A stretch of 64,000 bases of DNA, taken from NCBI RefSeq assembly GCF_945605565.1, contig NZ_OX216966.1:5696001-5760000 (forward strand), read 5' to 3'. Under the pieces are notes generated by a model. The model was not told where the DNA came from. It saw nothing but the letters and a program-made list of their open reading frames with translations, and did no database searches. Numbering within the stretch: position 1 is the first letter of the stretch; every line of letters starts with the position of its first letter. This stretch comes from Paenibacillus dendritiformis (GTDB lineage Bacteria; Bacillota; Bacilli; Paenibacillales; Paenibacillaceae). Positions 41,913 to 50,177 of the stretch are shown one piece after another. The translations under genes and the position numbers were made by a program.

Positions 41913-42896
41913 TCACTGCTGCCGCCCATGCAGCAGGCGCTCCCGCAGCGCCAGCAGATCATCCGGCAGCGGAGCCGTGAAATGCATCGGCTCCCCTGTC
42001 ATCGGGTGCTTGAACCGCAGCTCGGCCGCATGCAGCGCATGCCGGGTCAACGGCTGCAGCGCCCCGGCGAGCCATGGCGAGACCGCCTGCCCGCCGAAGT
42101 AGAACTTGTCCCCCAGCAGCGGGCACCCGATATGCTTCATATGAACGCGAATCTGATGCGTCCGCCCCGTCTCCAAGCGGCAGGATACGAGGGACGCTTC
42201 CTCACCGTACGCCTCCAGCACCCGGTAATGGGTAATCGAATCATAGCCGTCCTCCGTCACGACACGCAAATGAGGCTCCGTCTTGTCCCGGTCAATCGGA
42301 GCCCGGATCGTGCCCTCCTGCGGCGAAGGGACGCCATAGACGAACGCCTCATATCCTTTCCAGATGTCATCCGTCTGCATCTGATCCGCCAGCTGATGAT
42401 GGGCATGGCCATGCTTCGCGACGATGAGCAGGCCGGAGGTCTCCTGATCAAGCCGGTTCGCCGGCCGGAAGCGGGTCAGCTCCCCCTTGGCGCGCCAGTA
42501 ATGCACAACCCCGTTCGCCAGCGTCCCTCCCGGGTAGCCCTTCGTCGGATGGACGACGATCCCCGCCGGCTTGTTCAGCACCAGAATATCGTCGTCCTCG
42601 TACACGATATCAATCGGGATCGGCTCGGGCAGTATCGATTCGACCGTCTCCTCCTCGATCCGCACATGAACGACATCCCCGGCATGGAGGCGCTCTCTTA
42701 CACTAAGCGGCCTGCCGCTTCGCTCGGTCAGCCCGTTCACCGTAATGGCCGCTTCCATCGTCTTCAGCCGGGTTAGCAGCCGGCGCGACAGATTCAGCCG
42801 CGAGCGCAGCACGGCCCGCAGTTGAATCCCTTCGTCGCCTTCTGACACGACATATTCGAGCTCCGCGGCAAGCTTCCGTCCGTTAGGCTCCGTCAT
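41913..42896 (-). CDS. RluA-family pseudouridine synthase
   Basis: A protein of about 327 residues. An S4-like segment (LNLSRRLLTRLKTMEAAITVNG) is followed by the RluA catalytic domain: VLNKPAGIVVHPTKG, the catalytic Asp in RPANRLDQETSGLLIVAK, TGRTHQIRVHMKHIGCPLLGD and RHALHAAELRFKHP. It modifies uridines in 23S rRNA or tRNA. ATG 42896 is adopted although its ribosome site is weak; it overlaps the adenosyltransferase stop by 14 bp, and ATG 42965 is further inside that gene. Translation coupled to the upstream gene is likely. Confidence 0.88.
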   Translation of the reverse strand: MTEPNGRKLAAELEYVVSEGDEGIQLRAVLRSRLNLSRRLLTRLKTMEAAITVNGLTERSGRPLSVRERLHAGDVVHVRIEEETVESILPEPIPIDIVYEDDDILVLNKPAGIVVHPTKGYPGGTLANGVVHYWRAKGELTRFRPANRLDQETSGLLIVAKHGHAHHQLADQMQTDDIWKGYEAFVYGVPSPQEGTIRAPIDRDKTEPHLRVVTEDGYDSITHYRVLEAYGEEASLVSCRLETGRTHQIRVHMKHIGCPLLGDKFYFGGQAVSPWLAGALQPLTRHALHAAELRFKHPMTGEPMHFTAPLPDDLLALRERLLHGRQQ

Positions 42897-43473
42897 GACG
42901 GGATCTGCGGCGGAAGACTTCCGCGCTCCGCACATATTCTTCATCGGGAACCGAAGCAATCGCATTGGCCCGGCGGGCGGCGACGAAGAAGTAATCCGAG
43001 AGCCGATTCACATATTTCATCACTTGCTGGTGCACGGTTTCTTCCCGAGCCAGCGTCACGAGGCGCCGTTCGGCGCGGCGGCATACTGTCCGGCACACAT
43101 GAAGCGCCGAGGCCGCCTCGCTGCCTCCCGGCAAAATGAACTTGCGGATCGCTTCCGTGTGCGCATTATGCTCGTCAATCCAGGCTTCCAGCCGTGCCAC
43201 CTGCTCCGCATGCACCTTATAGACAACCTCGCCTTGCTTCTTCTCCGCATAGGCGACATCGGATCCGCAATCGAACACTTCATGCTGGATCTCGATCAGT
43301 TGGTTGCGGAGCTCCTCATAAGCATCTCCCTGGCAGCATGCCGCCGCCCAGCCTATGAACGAATTCAATTCATCGAGCTCGCCATAGGCATCCACCCGCA
43401 AATGATCCTTGGACACCCGGCCCCCGATAAGCGATGTCGTTCCTTCGTCCCCTGTCCGCGTATATATTCTCAC
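42883..43473 (-). CDS. ATP:cob(I)alamin adenosyltransferase, PduO type
   Basis: A 196-residue PduO-type adenosyltransferase making adenosylcobalamin. RIYTRTGDEGTTSLIGGRV (ATP-binding N-terminus), DAYGELDELNSFIG, KFILPGGSEAASALHVCRTVCRRAERRLV and YVNRLSDYFFVAAR are diagnostic. It belongs to a run of minus-strand genes with the CobU-like protein upstream and RluA downstream (overlap 14 bp). There is no wider cobalamin synthesis cluster here, so it may act in salvage. Confidence 0.94.
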   Translation of the reverse strand: MRIYTRTGDEGTTSLIGGRVSKDHLRVDAYGELDELNSFIGWAAACCQGDAYEELRNQLIEIQHEVFDCGSDVAYAEKKQGEVVYKVHAEQVARLEAWIDEHNAHTEAIRKFILPGGSEAASALHVCRTVCRRAERRLVTLAREETVHQQVMKYVNRLSDYFFVAARRANAIASVPDEEYVRSAEVFRRRSRHDGA

Positions 43474-43556
43474 GTGTCTTCCTCCTTGTGTTGAGTGCTG
43501 ACGCCGCGCGGCGCAGCATATTGTCGTATCCTAGCACGGCAGCGGCCGGGAACTCA

Positions 43557-44132
43557 TCAGCCTCTGAACCTCCTGGCCGATACCTCCTCCGGCATCCCTG
43601 CCTCGAGCCGGAACCATTGATGACTGCGGCGTGCAAGCTCCCGATTGAGAGCCGCGTGCTCGATAATATAGCGCCGTTCCTTCGGATCCGTGAACGGCGT
43701 GTAAGCCGGCGGATCGTTCGTAATCAGGAACAGCCTCCCCTGAAATGCGAGTAAGGCATCCTGCAGCCGCTTGCGGGCGGCGGCGATCTCCTCTATATAT
43801 ATGGCGTCATATTCTTCATTATCGCCTTCCGGACGCTTCTTCCATAGCTGCGCATGGACGCCTGCGAGATAGGAGGTGACACTGTCCACGACCACGACCC
43901 TCCGTTCCGCCCGGAACAGATTGGACTCTTCATTAATCCGATGCAGAAGTCCCGGCAGCTCTTCCCCCGCCGGCAGATGCTGCCACCGGCAACGGGAAGA
44001 ATCGGGCATACCATCGGGAAGGCTCGTATGTAACGTCGACAGGTACAGCCCTTCACGGCCGAATCCTGCCGCATAGGACAACGCGAACGATGTCTTCCCG
44101 CTGCCATGGCCTCCGGTAATCCCGATAATCAC
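43557..44132 (-). CDS. CobU-like P-loop protein (adenosylcobinamide kinase family)
   Basis: 191 residues. The P-loop GGHGSGKTSFAL is at about residues 6-17; the Walker B-like VVVDSVTSYLAGV is at about 95-107. The C-terminal NRELARRSHQWFRLEAGMPEEV resembles the end of CobU (adenosylcobinamide kinase/guanylyltransferase), but the guanylylated His region is not obvious. Proximity to the cobalamin adenosyltransferase supports a corrinoid-salvage role. GTG 44132 has GGAGG 8 nt upstream and is preferred over ATG 44147. Degenerate for a true CobU, so activity is uncertain. Confidence 0.65.
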   Translation of the reverse strand: MIIGITGGHGSGKTSFALSYAAGFGREGLYLSTLHTSLPDGMPDSSRCRWQHLPAGEELPGLLHRINEESNLFRAERRVVVVDSVTSYLAGVHAQLWKKRPEGDNEEYDAIYIEEIAAARKRLQDALLAFQGRLFLITNDPPAYTPFTDPKERRYIIEHAALNRELARRSHQWFRLEAGMPEEVSARRFRG

Positions 44133-44170
44133 ACTGACTCCCTCCATCCGTCCGCATCATCTGCCAGCCT

Positions 44171-44719
44171 TCACTTCGCTTCCTCCATCAGCTTCAAGAT
44201 CTGGATGGAGCGCTCCTCATTCGGTGTGCGAACCGGAATCGCGACGAATAAGCCCTTCTCTGTGATGCCAAGCTTGTTCAGAAGCGGCAATTTTTCAGCC
44301 GGAAGCGCATATAGATGCTTTTCCTGATGCTCGATATAGCCCTTTTCCGCTTTTTCCAGCACCATGCCGTCAAAATAGCCTTCTTCATATTTGTCCTTGT
44401 CGAAATAAGCATCCAACGGGATATGGCCGCCCTGCTTGCTCATCGACTTCACGTCTTCCTCGGGCACAACATGCACGGCGTTATCGCCCGCCGCATATTC
44501 GACAAATAATTTCTGCAAATTGTACATCGGCGACGCGAACACGTCCACTGTGAATTGCCCTTCCAGTTTCTGACTCAATTCCGTCTTCAGCGCCTCGGTC
44601 AATTCGGATGGCACCGTTGTCGTCGACATCATGAACACGGATATGTCCGCTTTGGACCCGCAGCCTCCCAGCACGAGCGCGAGTGCGAGCACCATCCCCA
44701 TCCATCCCCATTTCCGCAC
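44171..44719 (-). CDS. Lipoprotein of unknown function
   Basis: A 182-residue protein with a lipoprotein signal (MVLALALVLGGC). The mature part starts with a predicted beta-strand (ADISVFMMSTTTVPSELTEAL) and has several short repeats of charged helices; no family recognised. GTG 44719 is preceded by AAGGGG 8 nt upstream, whereas ATG 44764 would add an untypical leader. It is read in the same direction as the CobU-like gene, 38 bp upstream of it. It could be a binding protein of a sensor or transport system, but nothing in the sequence supports this. Confidence 0.7.
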   Translation of the reverse strand: MRKWGWMGMVLALALVLGGCGSKADISVFMMSTTTVPSELTEALKTELSQKLEGQFTVDVFASPMYNLQKLFVEYAAGDNAVHVVPEEDVKSMSKQGGHIPLDAYFDKDKYEEGYFDGMVLEKAEKGYIEHQEKHLYALPAEKLPLLNKLGITEKGLFVAIPVRTPNEERSIQILKLMEEAK

Positions 44720-44785
44720 GATGTATTCCCCTTTCTCCAGCATGTCTAACCGTCTATCACCCACTATATCACAAACGGCATAAGC

Positions 44786-44812
44786 AAAAAAAGAAGACCC
44801 CTCAGGGTCTTC
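44786..44812 (-). terminator. Terminator of the Spo0E-like gene
   Basis: GAAGACCC / GGGTCTTC with a CTCA/TGAG loop, followed on the minus strand by seven U, a few bases past the stop at 44819. Confidence 0.88.
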
Positions 44813-44818
44813 GGTATG

Positions 44819-45082
44819 TTAGGATCGCTTGCCGAGCGATTTCATGTACTCGTTAATCTTCAAGTCCAGCATGCTGCTGATTTCAATCATACTTTCAGCC
44901 GTGAAAGACTGCTCTTCTTGAAACATCTGCTCCATTTGCTTCCGCAAAATCCTTATCTCCTGTTCCAGAGCAAGCATCTTGGACGAAACGTTTCTTGTTT
45001 TGCCCGACCATTTGGGATGAGATCCATCTTCTCTCAGTAAACTACGTGAATACGTCGTCAAGGTGTAGTTCGAACAAAACAA
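44819..45082 (-). CDS. Spo0E-like aspartyl-phosphate phosphatase
   Basis: 87 residues. The C-terminal half (LEQEIRILRKQMEQMF..SMIEISSMLDLKINEYMKS) has the Spo0E pattern: two antiparallel helices with the SxxxD element (S-S-M-L-D). Spo0E proteins dephosphorylate Spo0A-P and delay sporulation. The start is TTG 45082 with AAAGGAGG 7 nt upstream; a later Met (MLALEQ) would give a 52-residue form closer to the usual size, without a clear ribosome site. The N-terminal 35 residues are therefore unusual for the family. Confidence 0.78.
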   Translation of the reverse strand: MFCSNYTLTTYSRSLLREDGSHPKWSGKTRNVSSKMLALEQEIRILRKQMEQMFQEEQSFTAESMIEISSMLDLKINEYMKSLGKRS

Positions 45083-45228
45083 GCCCTTTCCTCCTTTCGC
45101 AGCTGGATCCTCGAAGCGCCATCATCGCCCATCTGTTCCATTTGATGGGACAATAAAGCGAGACATGTTATATTATACCAGATGAAGGAAAAGAAAACTA
45201 GTTCATTTTAGTTCAATTTGAATTTTTT

Positions 45229-46437
45229 TCACATTTCCTGCTTAATCTTGTCGAGGAAACGCCCCATTCGATCGAGCGCTTCATTCAACTGCGATACCGA
45301 TGTCGCATAAGAGCAGCGGATGAAGCCCTCGCCGCCCAAGCCGAACACGTCTCCAGGAACCGCCGCCACCTTCGCCTCGAACAGGAGCCGGTGCGCGAAT
45401 TCCTCGGAAGTAAGCCCTGTTGATTGAATGGAAGGAAAGGCATAGAAGGCGCCCTGCGGCTCGTGGCAGTCAAGCCCGATGTCGCGCAGCCCCTTGACGA
45501 TAAGGCGCCGCCGCTGGTTATACGACTCGACCATATGCTCCTTCTCTTCATGCCCGTGCTTCAAGGCCTCCAGCGCAGCGATCTGGCCCATAATCGGGGC
45601 GCACATGACCGTATACTGATGGATTTTGAGCATGGCCGAAATAATGTCCTTGTGACCGCAGGCATAGCCCATGCGCCAGCCGGTCATCGCGAACGCCTTC
45701 GAGAAGCCGCTTACCAGAATCGTGCGCTCCTTCATCCCCGGAATGGACGAGAAGCTGACATGCTTCTGATCATAGGTCAGTTCGGCGTAGATCTCATCGG
45801 AAATGACAATGAGATCGTTCTCCTCCACGATCTTCGCGATCGGCAGCCAATCCTCATAGGTCATGATGCCGCCTGTCGGATTACTCGGATAACAGAGAAT
45901 GAGCACCTTCGACTTCGGCGTAATTTTCGCCTGCAGCCCTTCGGCGGTCAGCTTGAAGTCATCCTTCGCGAACGTCTCGATTCCGACCGGTACCCCGCCG
46001 CCGATCGACACGATTGGCGAATACGAGATATAGCTTGGCTCGGGTATGAGAATCTCATCACCTGGAGCGACCAGCGTCCGCAGCGCCAGATCGATCGCTT
46101 CCGAGCCGCCAACCGTTACAATTATTTCATCGGCAGGATCATACGCAACTTTGAATGATTCATCCAAATATTTTGCAATTTCCTCTCGCAGCTCCGGCAT
46201 CCCCGCGTTGGACGTATATTTGGTGCGTCCCCGCTCCAAAGAATAGACACAAGCTTCGCGCACATGCCAAGGCGTGCAGAAATCCGGTTCCCCTACCCCG
46301 AGGGTGATAATGTCCTTGCTGGATACCGCCATGTCGAAGAAACGGCGGATGCCGGAAGGCGGAATATCCCGGACCAGCGGATTAATGTATTGATGCATGG
46401 AACGGTTCGTCCCCTGTTTCTCCTCTTCCTTAATCAT
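45229..46437 (-). CDS. Class I/II aminotransferase, AlaT/PatA-like
   Basis: A 402-residue PLP aminotransferase of fold type I. VGGSEAIDLALRTL, CYPSNPTGGIM, VISDEIYAELTYD and the PLP Lys in SGFSKAFAMTGWRMGY are visible, as is the C-terminal Arg in GFIRCSYA that binds the alpha-carboxylate. In Bacillus subtilis the close relative YugH (AlaT) makes alanine from pyruvate and lies next to the Lrp-type YugG (AlaR). The same pair is present here, the regulator being encoded directly upstream. ATG 46437 has AGAGGTG 7 nt upstream. Confidence 0.87.
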   Translation of the reverse strand: MIKEEEKQGTNRSMHQYINPLVRDIPPSGIRRFFDMAVSSKDIITLGVGEPDFCTPWHVREACVYSLERGRTKYTSNAGMPELREEIAKYLDESFKVAYDPADEIIVTVGGSEAIDLALRTLVAPGDEILIPEPSYISYSPIVSIGGGVPVGIETFAKDDFKLTAEGLQAKITPKSKVLILCYPSNPTGGIMTYEDWLPIAKIVEENDLIVISDEIYAELTYDQKHVSFSSIPGMKERTILVSGFSKAFAMTGWRMGYACGHKDIISAMLKIHQYTVMCAPIMGQIAALEALKHGHEEKEHMVESYNQRRRLIVKGLRDIGLDCHEPQGAFYAFPSIQSTGLTSEEFAHRLLFEAKVAAVPGDVFGLGGEGFIRCSYATSVSQLNEALDRMGRFLDKIKQEM

Positions 46438-46450
46438 GCTCTGTCACCTC

Positions 46451-46951
46451 TCACGGGGTTACGACGAGACGTTGATCGTCCTCGCGCTCTTCATAGATGA
46501 TGCCGTCTTGCTTATATTTTTTGAGAATGAAATGCGTCTTGGTCGACAACACCGATTCGATCGGCGACAGCTTATCCGAGACGAACGACGCCACCTCGCG
46601 CAAGCTTTTGCCTTGAACCTCGACCTGCAGATCATAAGAACCCGACATCAGGTAAACCGCCTTGACCTGCGGGAACAGATAGATTCGTTCGGCGATCCCT
46701 TCAAATCCGCGGCCGCGCTCCGGCGTAATCTGGACTTCAATCAGAGCCGTGACCATCTCATCATCGACCTTGCTCCAGTTCACCACCGTCGAATACTTGA
46801 CAATAACATGCTTTCGTTCCATGTCAGCGATCGCCGATTGAACCTCTTCCAACTGAACCCCCAGCATCGTGGCGATTAGGTCCGGGGAACGGCGGGCGTC
46901 CTCTTTCAATAGTTTCAATATTTGAATATCCAGTGAGCTTAAGTCTGTCAT
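46451..46951 (-). CDS. Lrp/AsnC-family regulator (AlaR-like)
   Basis: A 166-residue Lrp/AsnC protein. The N-terminal helix-turn-helix covers LDIQILKLLKEDARRSPDLIATML and the C-terminal RAM (ligand) domain covers VTALIEVQITPERG...AVYLMSGSYDLQVEVQGKSL. It forms multimers and responds to amino acids. Start ATG 46951 is 8 nt after GGGAGG; the earlier Met at 46957 would be too close. It lies 13 bp before the aminotransferase gene and probably activates it, as AlaR does in Bacillus. Confidence 0.87.
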   Translation of the reverse strand: MTDLSSLDIQILKLLKEDARRSPDLIATMLGVQLEEVQSAIADMERKHVIVKYSTVVNWSKVDDEMVTALIEVQITPERGRGFEGIAERIYLFPQVKAVYLMSGSYDLQVEVQGKSLREVASFVSDKLSPIESVLSTKTHFILKKYKQDGIIYEEREDDQRLVVTP

Positions 46952-47070
46952 TCCCATTGCCTCCCTCGACGTGCCTTGCAAATCAGCCGATATATTGTTG
47001 ATATTTCAATATGATACACCTTTTTGCGGATCCACACCAGCACAAACATATGTCAGGCGCGGTTGCGAAA

Positions 47071-47111
47071 ACAAACAACAGCCGCCCTTCCATAGAATCG
47101 GAAAAGCGGCT
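47071..47111 (-). terminator. Terminator of the coat-protein operon
   Basis: CAGCCGC / GCGGCTG with a 19-nt loop; TTGTTTGTTTT follows on the minus strand. It is 14 bp past the CotF-like gene stop. Confidence 0.7.
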
Positions 47112-47124
47112 GCATAGCGGCGTG

Positions 47125-47586
47125 CTAGGATAGGTAATCGGAGTAGCGGCTGGTTCCGGACGACTGCGGCTGGTACGAGCCATGCTGTTGCTGCGGCTGG
47201 TATGGGGCTTGCTGCTGTTGCTGCGGCTGATATCCGCCCTGCCCGTAGTAGCCGGCGCCGTAGCCCTGCTGTGCTTGCAGCTTCTGCTGGACGAACTGGT
47301 TCGCCTTCTGGATCGTCTGCTCATGGTCGCGCAGCCGCTTGTTGACTTCATCCCGGAGCGCCGGGGAAGCGACGGAATACATATTTTGCTGCTGCATCAG
47401 GTTGAACAGCTGGCCTTGCATCTGCAGGGTGCTATTGGTCAGATCGGTGAACATCTGGCGAACGGTAGGGCAAGCCGCTTCCGTTACGCCGGTCGCATAT
47501 TCTCTTGAGGTGCGCTTCAAGTCATTGAGAATCGTATGTAACAAATCTTTCTCGGGCATGAACCCGCTCATCGAAGTGCCGTTCAT
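47125..47586 (-). CDS. CotF-like spore coat protein with Gln-rich tail
   Basis: 153 residues. The helical N-terminal part (EKDLLHTILNDLKRTSREYATGVTEAACPTVRQMFTDLTNSTLQMQGQLFNLM) has the coat protein F pattern, a four-helix ferritin-like bundle found in coat proteins. The C-terminal 45 residues are a Q/G/Y-rich low-complexity tail (GYYGQGGYQPQQQQ, then SRYSDYLS). It lies 26 bp downstream of a second small coat protein gene, so the two form a mother-cell operon. Confidence 0.83.
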   Translation of the reverse strand: MNGTSMSGFMPEKDLLHTILNDLKRTSREYATGVTEAACPTVRQMFTDLTNSTLQMQGQLFNLMQQQNMYSVASPALRDEVNKRLRDHEQTIQKANQFVQQKLQAQQGYGAGYYGQGGYQPQQQQQAPYQPQQQHGSYQPQSSGTSRYSDYLS

Positions 47587-47612
47587 GTTCGTAACCTCCT
47601 ATCGATCGTTTT

Positions 47613-47879
47613 TTATTGGGACTGGGTCTGCTGTTGGGCATGGGTCGGCGCGATCTGAGCATGCTGCTGCAGCGATTGCACCAGCAGGTTCATATGCTGC
47701 TGATGAGCCGACACCATCTGCACCAGCGTCTGCTGGATCGCGGCATTGGTCGTGCTTGCCGCTGTTGCCGCGCATTGCTTCATCAGCAAATCTTCATTGG
47801 AAATGGAATCTACGATATATTCCAGTTCTTTCGCAGATAACGGCTTCATCGAAAGATGGCTTTGTTGTCCGTATGGCAT
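47613..47879 (-). CDS. Small CotF-related spore coat protein
   Basis: 88 residues: a helical segment (LSAKELEYIVDSISNEDLLMKQCAATAAST, TNAAIQQTLVQMVSAHQQHMNLLVQSLQQHA) and a Gln-rich end. The pattern is that of short coat-F-like proteins that accompany the longer one in Bacillus and Paenibacillus. First gene of the pair, behind a sigma-E/K-like promoter, which supports mother-cell expression. AAAGGAG lies about 11 nt before the ATG. Confidence 0.75.
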   Translation of the reverse strand: MPYGQQSHLSMKPLSAKELEYIVDSISNEDLLMKQCAATAASTTNAAIQQTLVQMVSAHQQHMNLLVQSLQQHAQIAPTHAQQQTQSQ

Positions 47880-47925
47880 AGTTGGTTCCTGCTCCTTTCA
47901 ACATTGAAAGTGTTGGTAATCATTT

Positions 47926-47956
47926 GTATTATGACTCTCTTCTGAGAAAAATATGT
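47926..47956 (-). promoter_or_regulatory. Candidate sigma-E/sigma-K promoter of the coat operon
   Basis: On the minus strand ACATATT (47950-47956) and CATAATAC (47926-47933) are 16 bp apart, resembling sigma-E (ATATT, CATA..T) and in part sigma-K (AC, CATAnnnTA) promoters. Confidence 0.45.
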
Positions 47957-48192
47957 AAATGAATTCGTAGAAATGGAGAGGGATATCCGCGACGCTGGAT
48001 CGGAGAAGACTTCGGCGGCAACGAACCGTATAACCGTATGATCGCTGCCGCTCTGATAGCCTGTCCTATCAAGACCAGGAGGGCCGAATTGCTCCGTGTG
48101 ATCGAAGGCGCTGGAATCGGGTATTCTAGCCTCTCATCCCAGGGAATGTGCCTCGAAGCGCTAGCGGACGGCTTCTTCGGCCCAGGGAGGCG
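47957..48192. other. Intergenic region between coat operon and MFS gene
   Basis: No coding frame and no further regulatory element is evident. Confidence 0.5.
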
Positions 48193-49395
48193 CTACTGCT
48201 TCGCCGCCTGCTTGACGAGCCGCTGCATGAACAGGGCGCCGAGGATCGGCACGCTTCCTGTAACCGCAAGGAAGCCGACAATAGCCCACTGCTCGGTCCG
48301 CCAGCTGACAAGCGCGATAAAAGCCGCGATCCCCAATATCCTTCCGGCCAGCAAACCGAATTCGCGGACGACGGTCAGTTCCACCCGCTGCTTGACCGAG
48401 TCGTCATTCCGGCCCAAAATATCGAAGGTGGAAGAGGTCATCGGCACGATGAACAGCGGCGAAAACAAGGAAGTGATGACCCCGAACAGGATAAGCATCG
48501 CATAATTTACCTGAATAAATAAAGGGACAATCCCCACCGCCATCGCCACGCTTCCCGCGATCATCCCTGCGGCGCGATAGGATGCGCGGTACAGCCGGCC
48601 CGCAAGATAGAAGCTGACAAGCGCGACAGCCGAAGTGATGAGCGTGTAATTCCCCAGCTTCAGCTCGTTGGTTGTTGTGATGTAGACGACGAGCCCGACC
48701 AGGAAGTAGAATACGCCTTCTCGCACCCCCTGGGCGCCCAGCGCGGGCAAGGCAGCGCGCCATGGGCTATGCTGCGGCTTCCAGGCCGTAAACGGCAGCG
48801 ACCAGCGGTAGGCTCCTTGCGGCGGCCGTTTGTGCAGCCAAAAGCTGAATACACCGGCTCCGACAAACACGACGAGTGAACTCGTAAAAATTAGCGTATA
48901 CCCCCGATCTCCCCCCAGCTTGGAGATCAGGAAGCCGGATACCCAGGGGGCAATCATGGCGCAGCAGGATCCGACGAACCCCGCCCAGCCATTGTACAAA
49001 TCGCGGTTGTCCGCGTCCGTAATCTCAAAATAAATGACATTGTAGGCCAGCCAGAACGCTCCGCTGGCGGACCCCAGTATAAACCCGAGCGGAAGCATGT
49101 AATGCACCGCGCCTTTGCCAAGCCATAGGACCGCCGCGTAGAACAGGGCCGACAAGGCAATCCCCATGCGAAGGCAGTTCATTTTATTGCCTTCCTTCAC
49201 CCATTTCCCGGCAAAATAGAACACGATGCCGATGGCCACTTGCTGCATCAAGGCAAACCAGCCAATAAAGGCGAATTCCGATTTCATCTTCCATAAAAAA
49301 ACATTGACGAACGTCCCAGACAGGGCGTTCGCCAACGAAAATAGACCGAATACGACCAAGAGCAACAAAGACTGGCCGTCAAGACGCGCTTTCAC
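48193..49395 (-). CDS. MFS transporter, YqgE-like
   Basis: A 400-residue, 12-helix major facilitator. Family marks are few: FLWKMKSEFAFIGWFALMQ, FAGKWVKEGNKMNCLRMGI between helices 2 and 3 (the position of the MFS A-motif), YFEITDADNRDLYNGWAGFVGS and SPLFIVPMTSSTFDI. Relatives such as YqgE are uncharacterised in substrate. The start is GTG 49395 with GGGAGGG 9 nt upstream. It is a lone gene between the coat operon and the zinc-ribbon gene. Confidence 0.8.
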   Translation of the reverse strand: MKARLDGQSLLLLVVFGLFSLANALSGTFVNVFLWKMKSEFAFIGWFALMQQVAIGIVFYFAGKWVKEGNKMNCLRMGIALSALFYAAVLWLGKGAVHYMLPLGFILGSASGAFWLAYNVIYFEITDADNRDLYNGWAGFVGSCCAMIAPWVSGFLISKLGGDRGYTLIFTSSLVVFVGAGVFSFWLHKRPPQGAYRWSLPFTAWKPQHSPWRAALPALGAQGVREGVFYFLVGLVVYITTTNELKLGNYTLITSAVALVSFYLAGRLYRASYRAAGMIAGSVAMAVGIVPLFIQVNYAMLILFGVITSLFSPLFIVPMTSSTFDILGRNDDSVKQRVELTVVREFGLLAGRILGIAAFIALVSWRTEQWAIVGFLAVTGSVPILGALFMQRLVKQAAKQ

Positions 49396-49477
49396 GAAGG
49401 TGAACCCTCCCCGCTTTCAGAGCTGGTAGCCATATGGTTACAGCTTTTAACTTGCCCCAAAGCAGGCGTCTTATTTA

Positions 49478-50011
49478 TTAAGCTTTCGCATTTCTCACAT
49501 TTTCCATCATGGCTTCGCGATAAGGAGCCGCCAAAATTTTCGATACCTGGAAGCAGGATGTGCACACATAGACGTTCAACTCGAACGGCGGCTGAAGCAA
49601 TGGCGCAGCCAGCGCTTCCGGCCGGGCAGGCTTGAAGCTCGATCCGGATACCGTCTCCGTGCCGGCAAGCAGCATATATTCACGGCATTGCGGACATTCC
49701 GGAACTTCCTCCTGGCTGTGCAGGACCTGGTCCACGCCCTCCTGATAACGAAGCGTATCCGTATCGCTGTACAGCACGCCGCCATCATCCCAACCGAAGT
49801 TGGACCAGCCCTTCTCTTCCGGCTTTCCGGCTTCTTCCCGTTCCCTGGACGCAGTCCCTTCGTCTTCTTCCATTTCCAGCTCGACATTGAGCGTGCGGTA
49901 ATTGTTCAGCTCATTATGGCAATGCGGACATTCTTCCTCCGGGCCCAATTCCTCGTCCCACACAATTTCCGTATCGCACCAAGGACATATTGTTTTGCCG
50001 GTCTCGCTCAT
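49478..50011 (-). CDS. Zinc-ribbon protein with two Cys4 modules
   Basis: 177 residues. Two Cys pairs near the N-terminus (CPWC, CPHC, residues 9-31) and another two pairs (CPQC and CTSC, C-terminal third) form zinc ribbons, separated by an acidic linker (GTASREREEAGKPEEKG). No enzymatic motif. The architecture resembles small adaptor or rRNA/protein-binding ribbons, but I do not recognise a family. AAAGGAG precedes ATG 50011. It lies downstream of the small membrane gene and DUF350 on the same strand. Confidence 0.72.
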   Translation of the reverse strand: MSETGKTICPWCDTEIVWDEELGPEEECPHCHNELNNYRTLNVELEMEEDEGTASREREEAGKPEEKGWSNFGWDDGGVLYSDTDTLRYQEGVDQVLHSQEEVPECPQCREYMLLAGTETVSGSSFKPARPEALAAPLLQPPFELNVYVCTSCFQVSKILAAPYREAMMENVRNAKA

Positions 50012-50046
50012 CGGCTTCCACTCCTTTTGTATGTTACGTGAGAGAT

Positions 50047-50130
50047 TACCCTATATTTCTCCAATAAATAATCCCGATAATAAAAAAAATCGCAGCCAGC
50101 GCAAACAGCGCGCCCCATAAATACTTCATT
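50047..50130 (-). CDS. 27-residue membrane protein
   Basis: A very short gene, ATG 50130 to TAA 50047. The product MKYLWGALF...IIYWRNIG is a single membrane helix with basic ends. GGAGGG lies 7 nt before the ATG. It is 47 bp after the DUF350 stop and 36 bp before the zinc-ribbon gene, in the same direction, so it is plausible as an operon member. Proteins this small are usually missed; the sequence itself has no known relative that I can recall. Confidence 0.5.
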
Positions 50131-50177
50131 CCGTATCCCTCCCAGACGTCATGGAGATCAACCCGGCCCCGGGGGCA

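Noticed and set aside
41400..42776. 458-codon open frame on the plus strand
   Set aside because: Antisense to the Spx-like and RluA genes; composition typical of a shadow frame.
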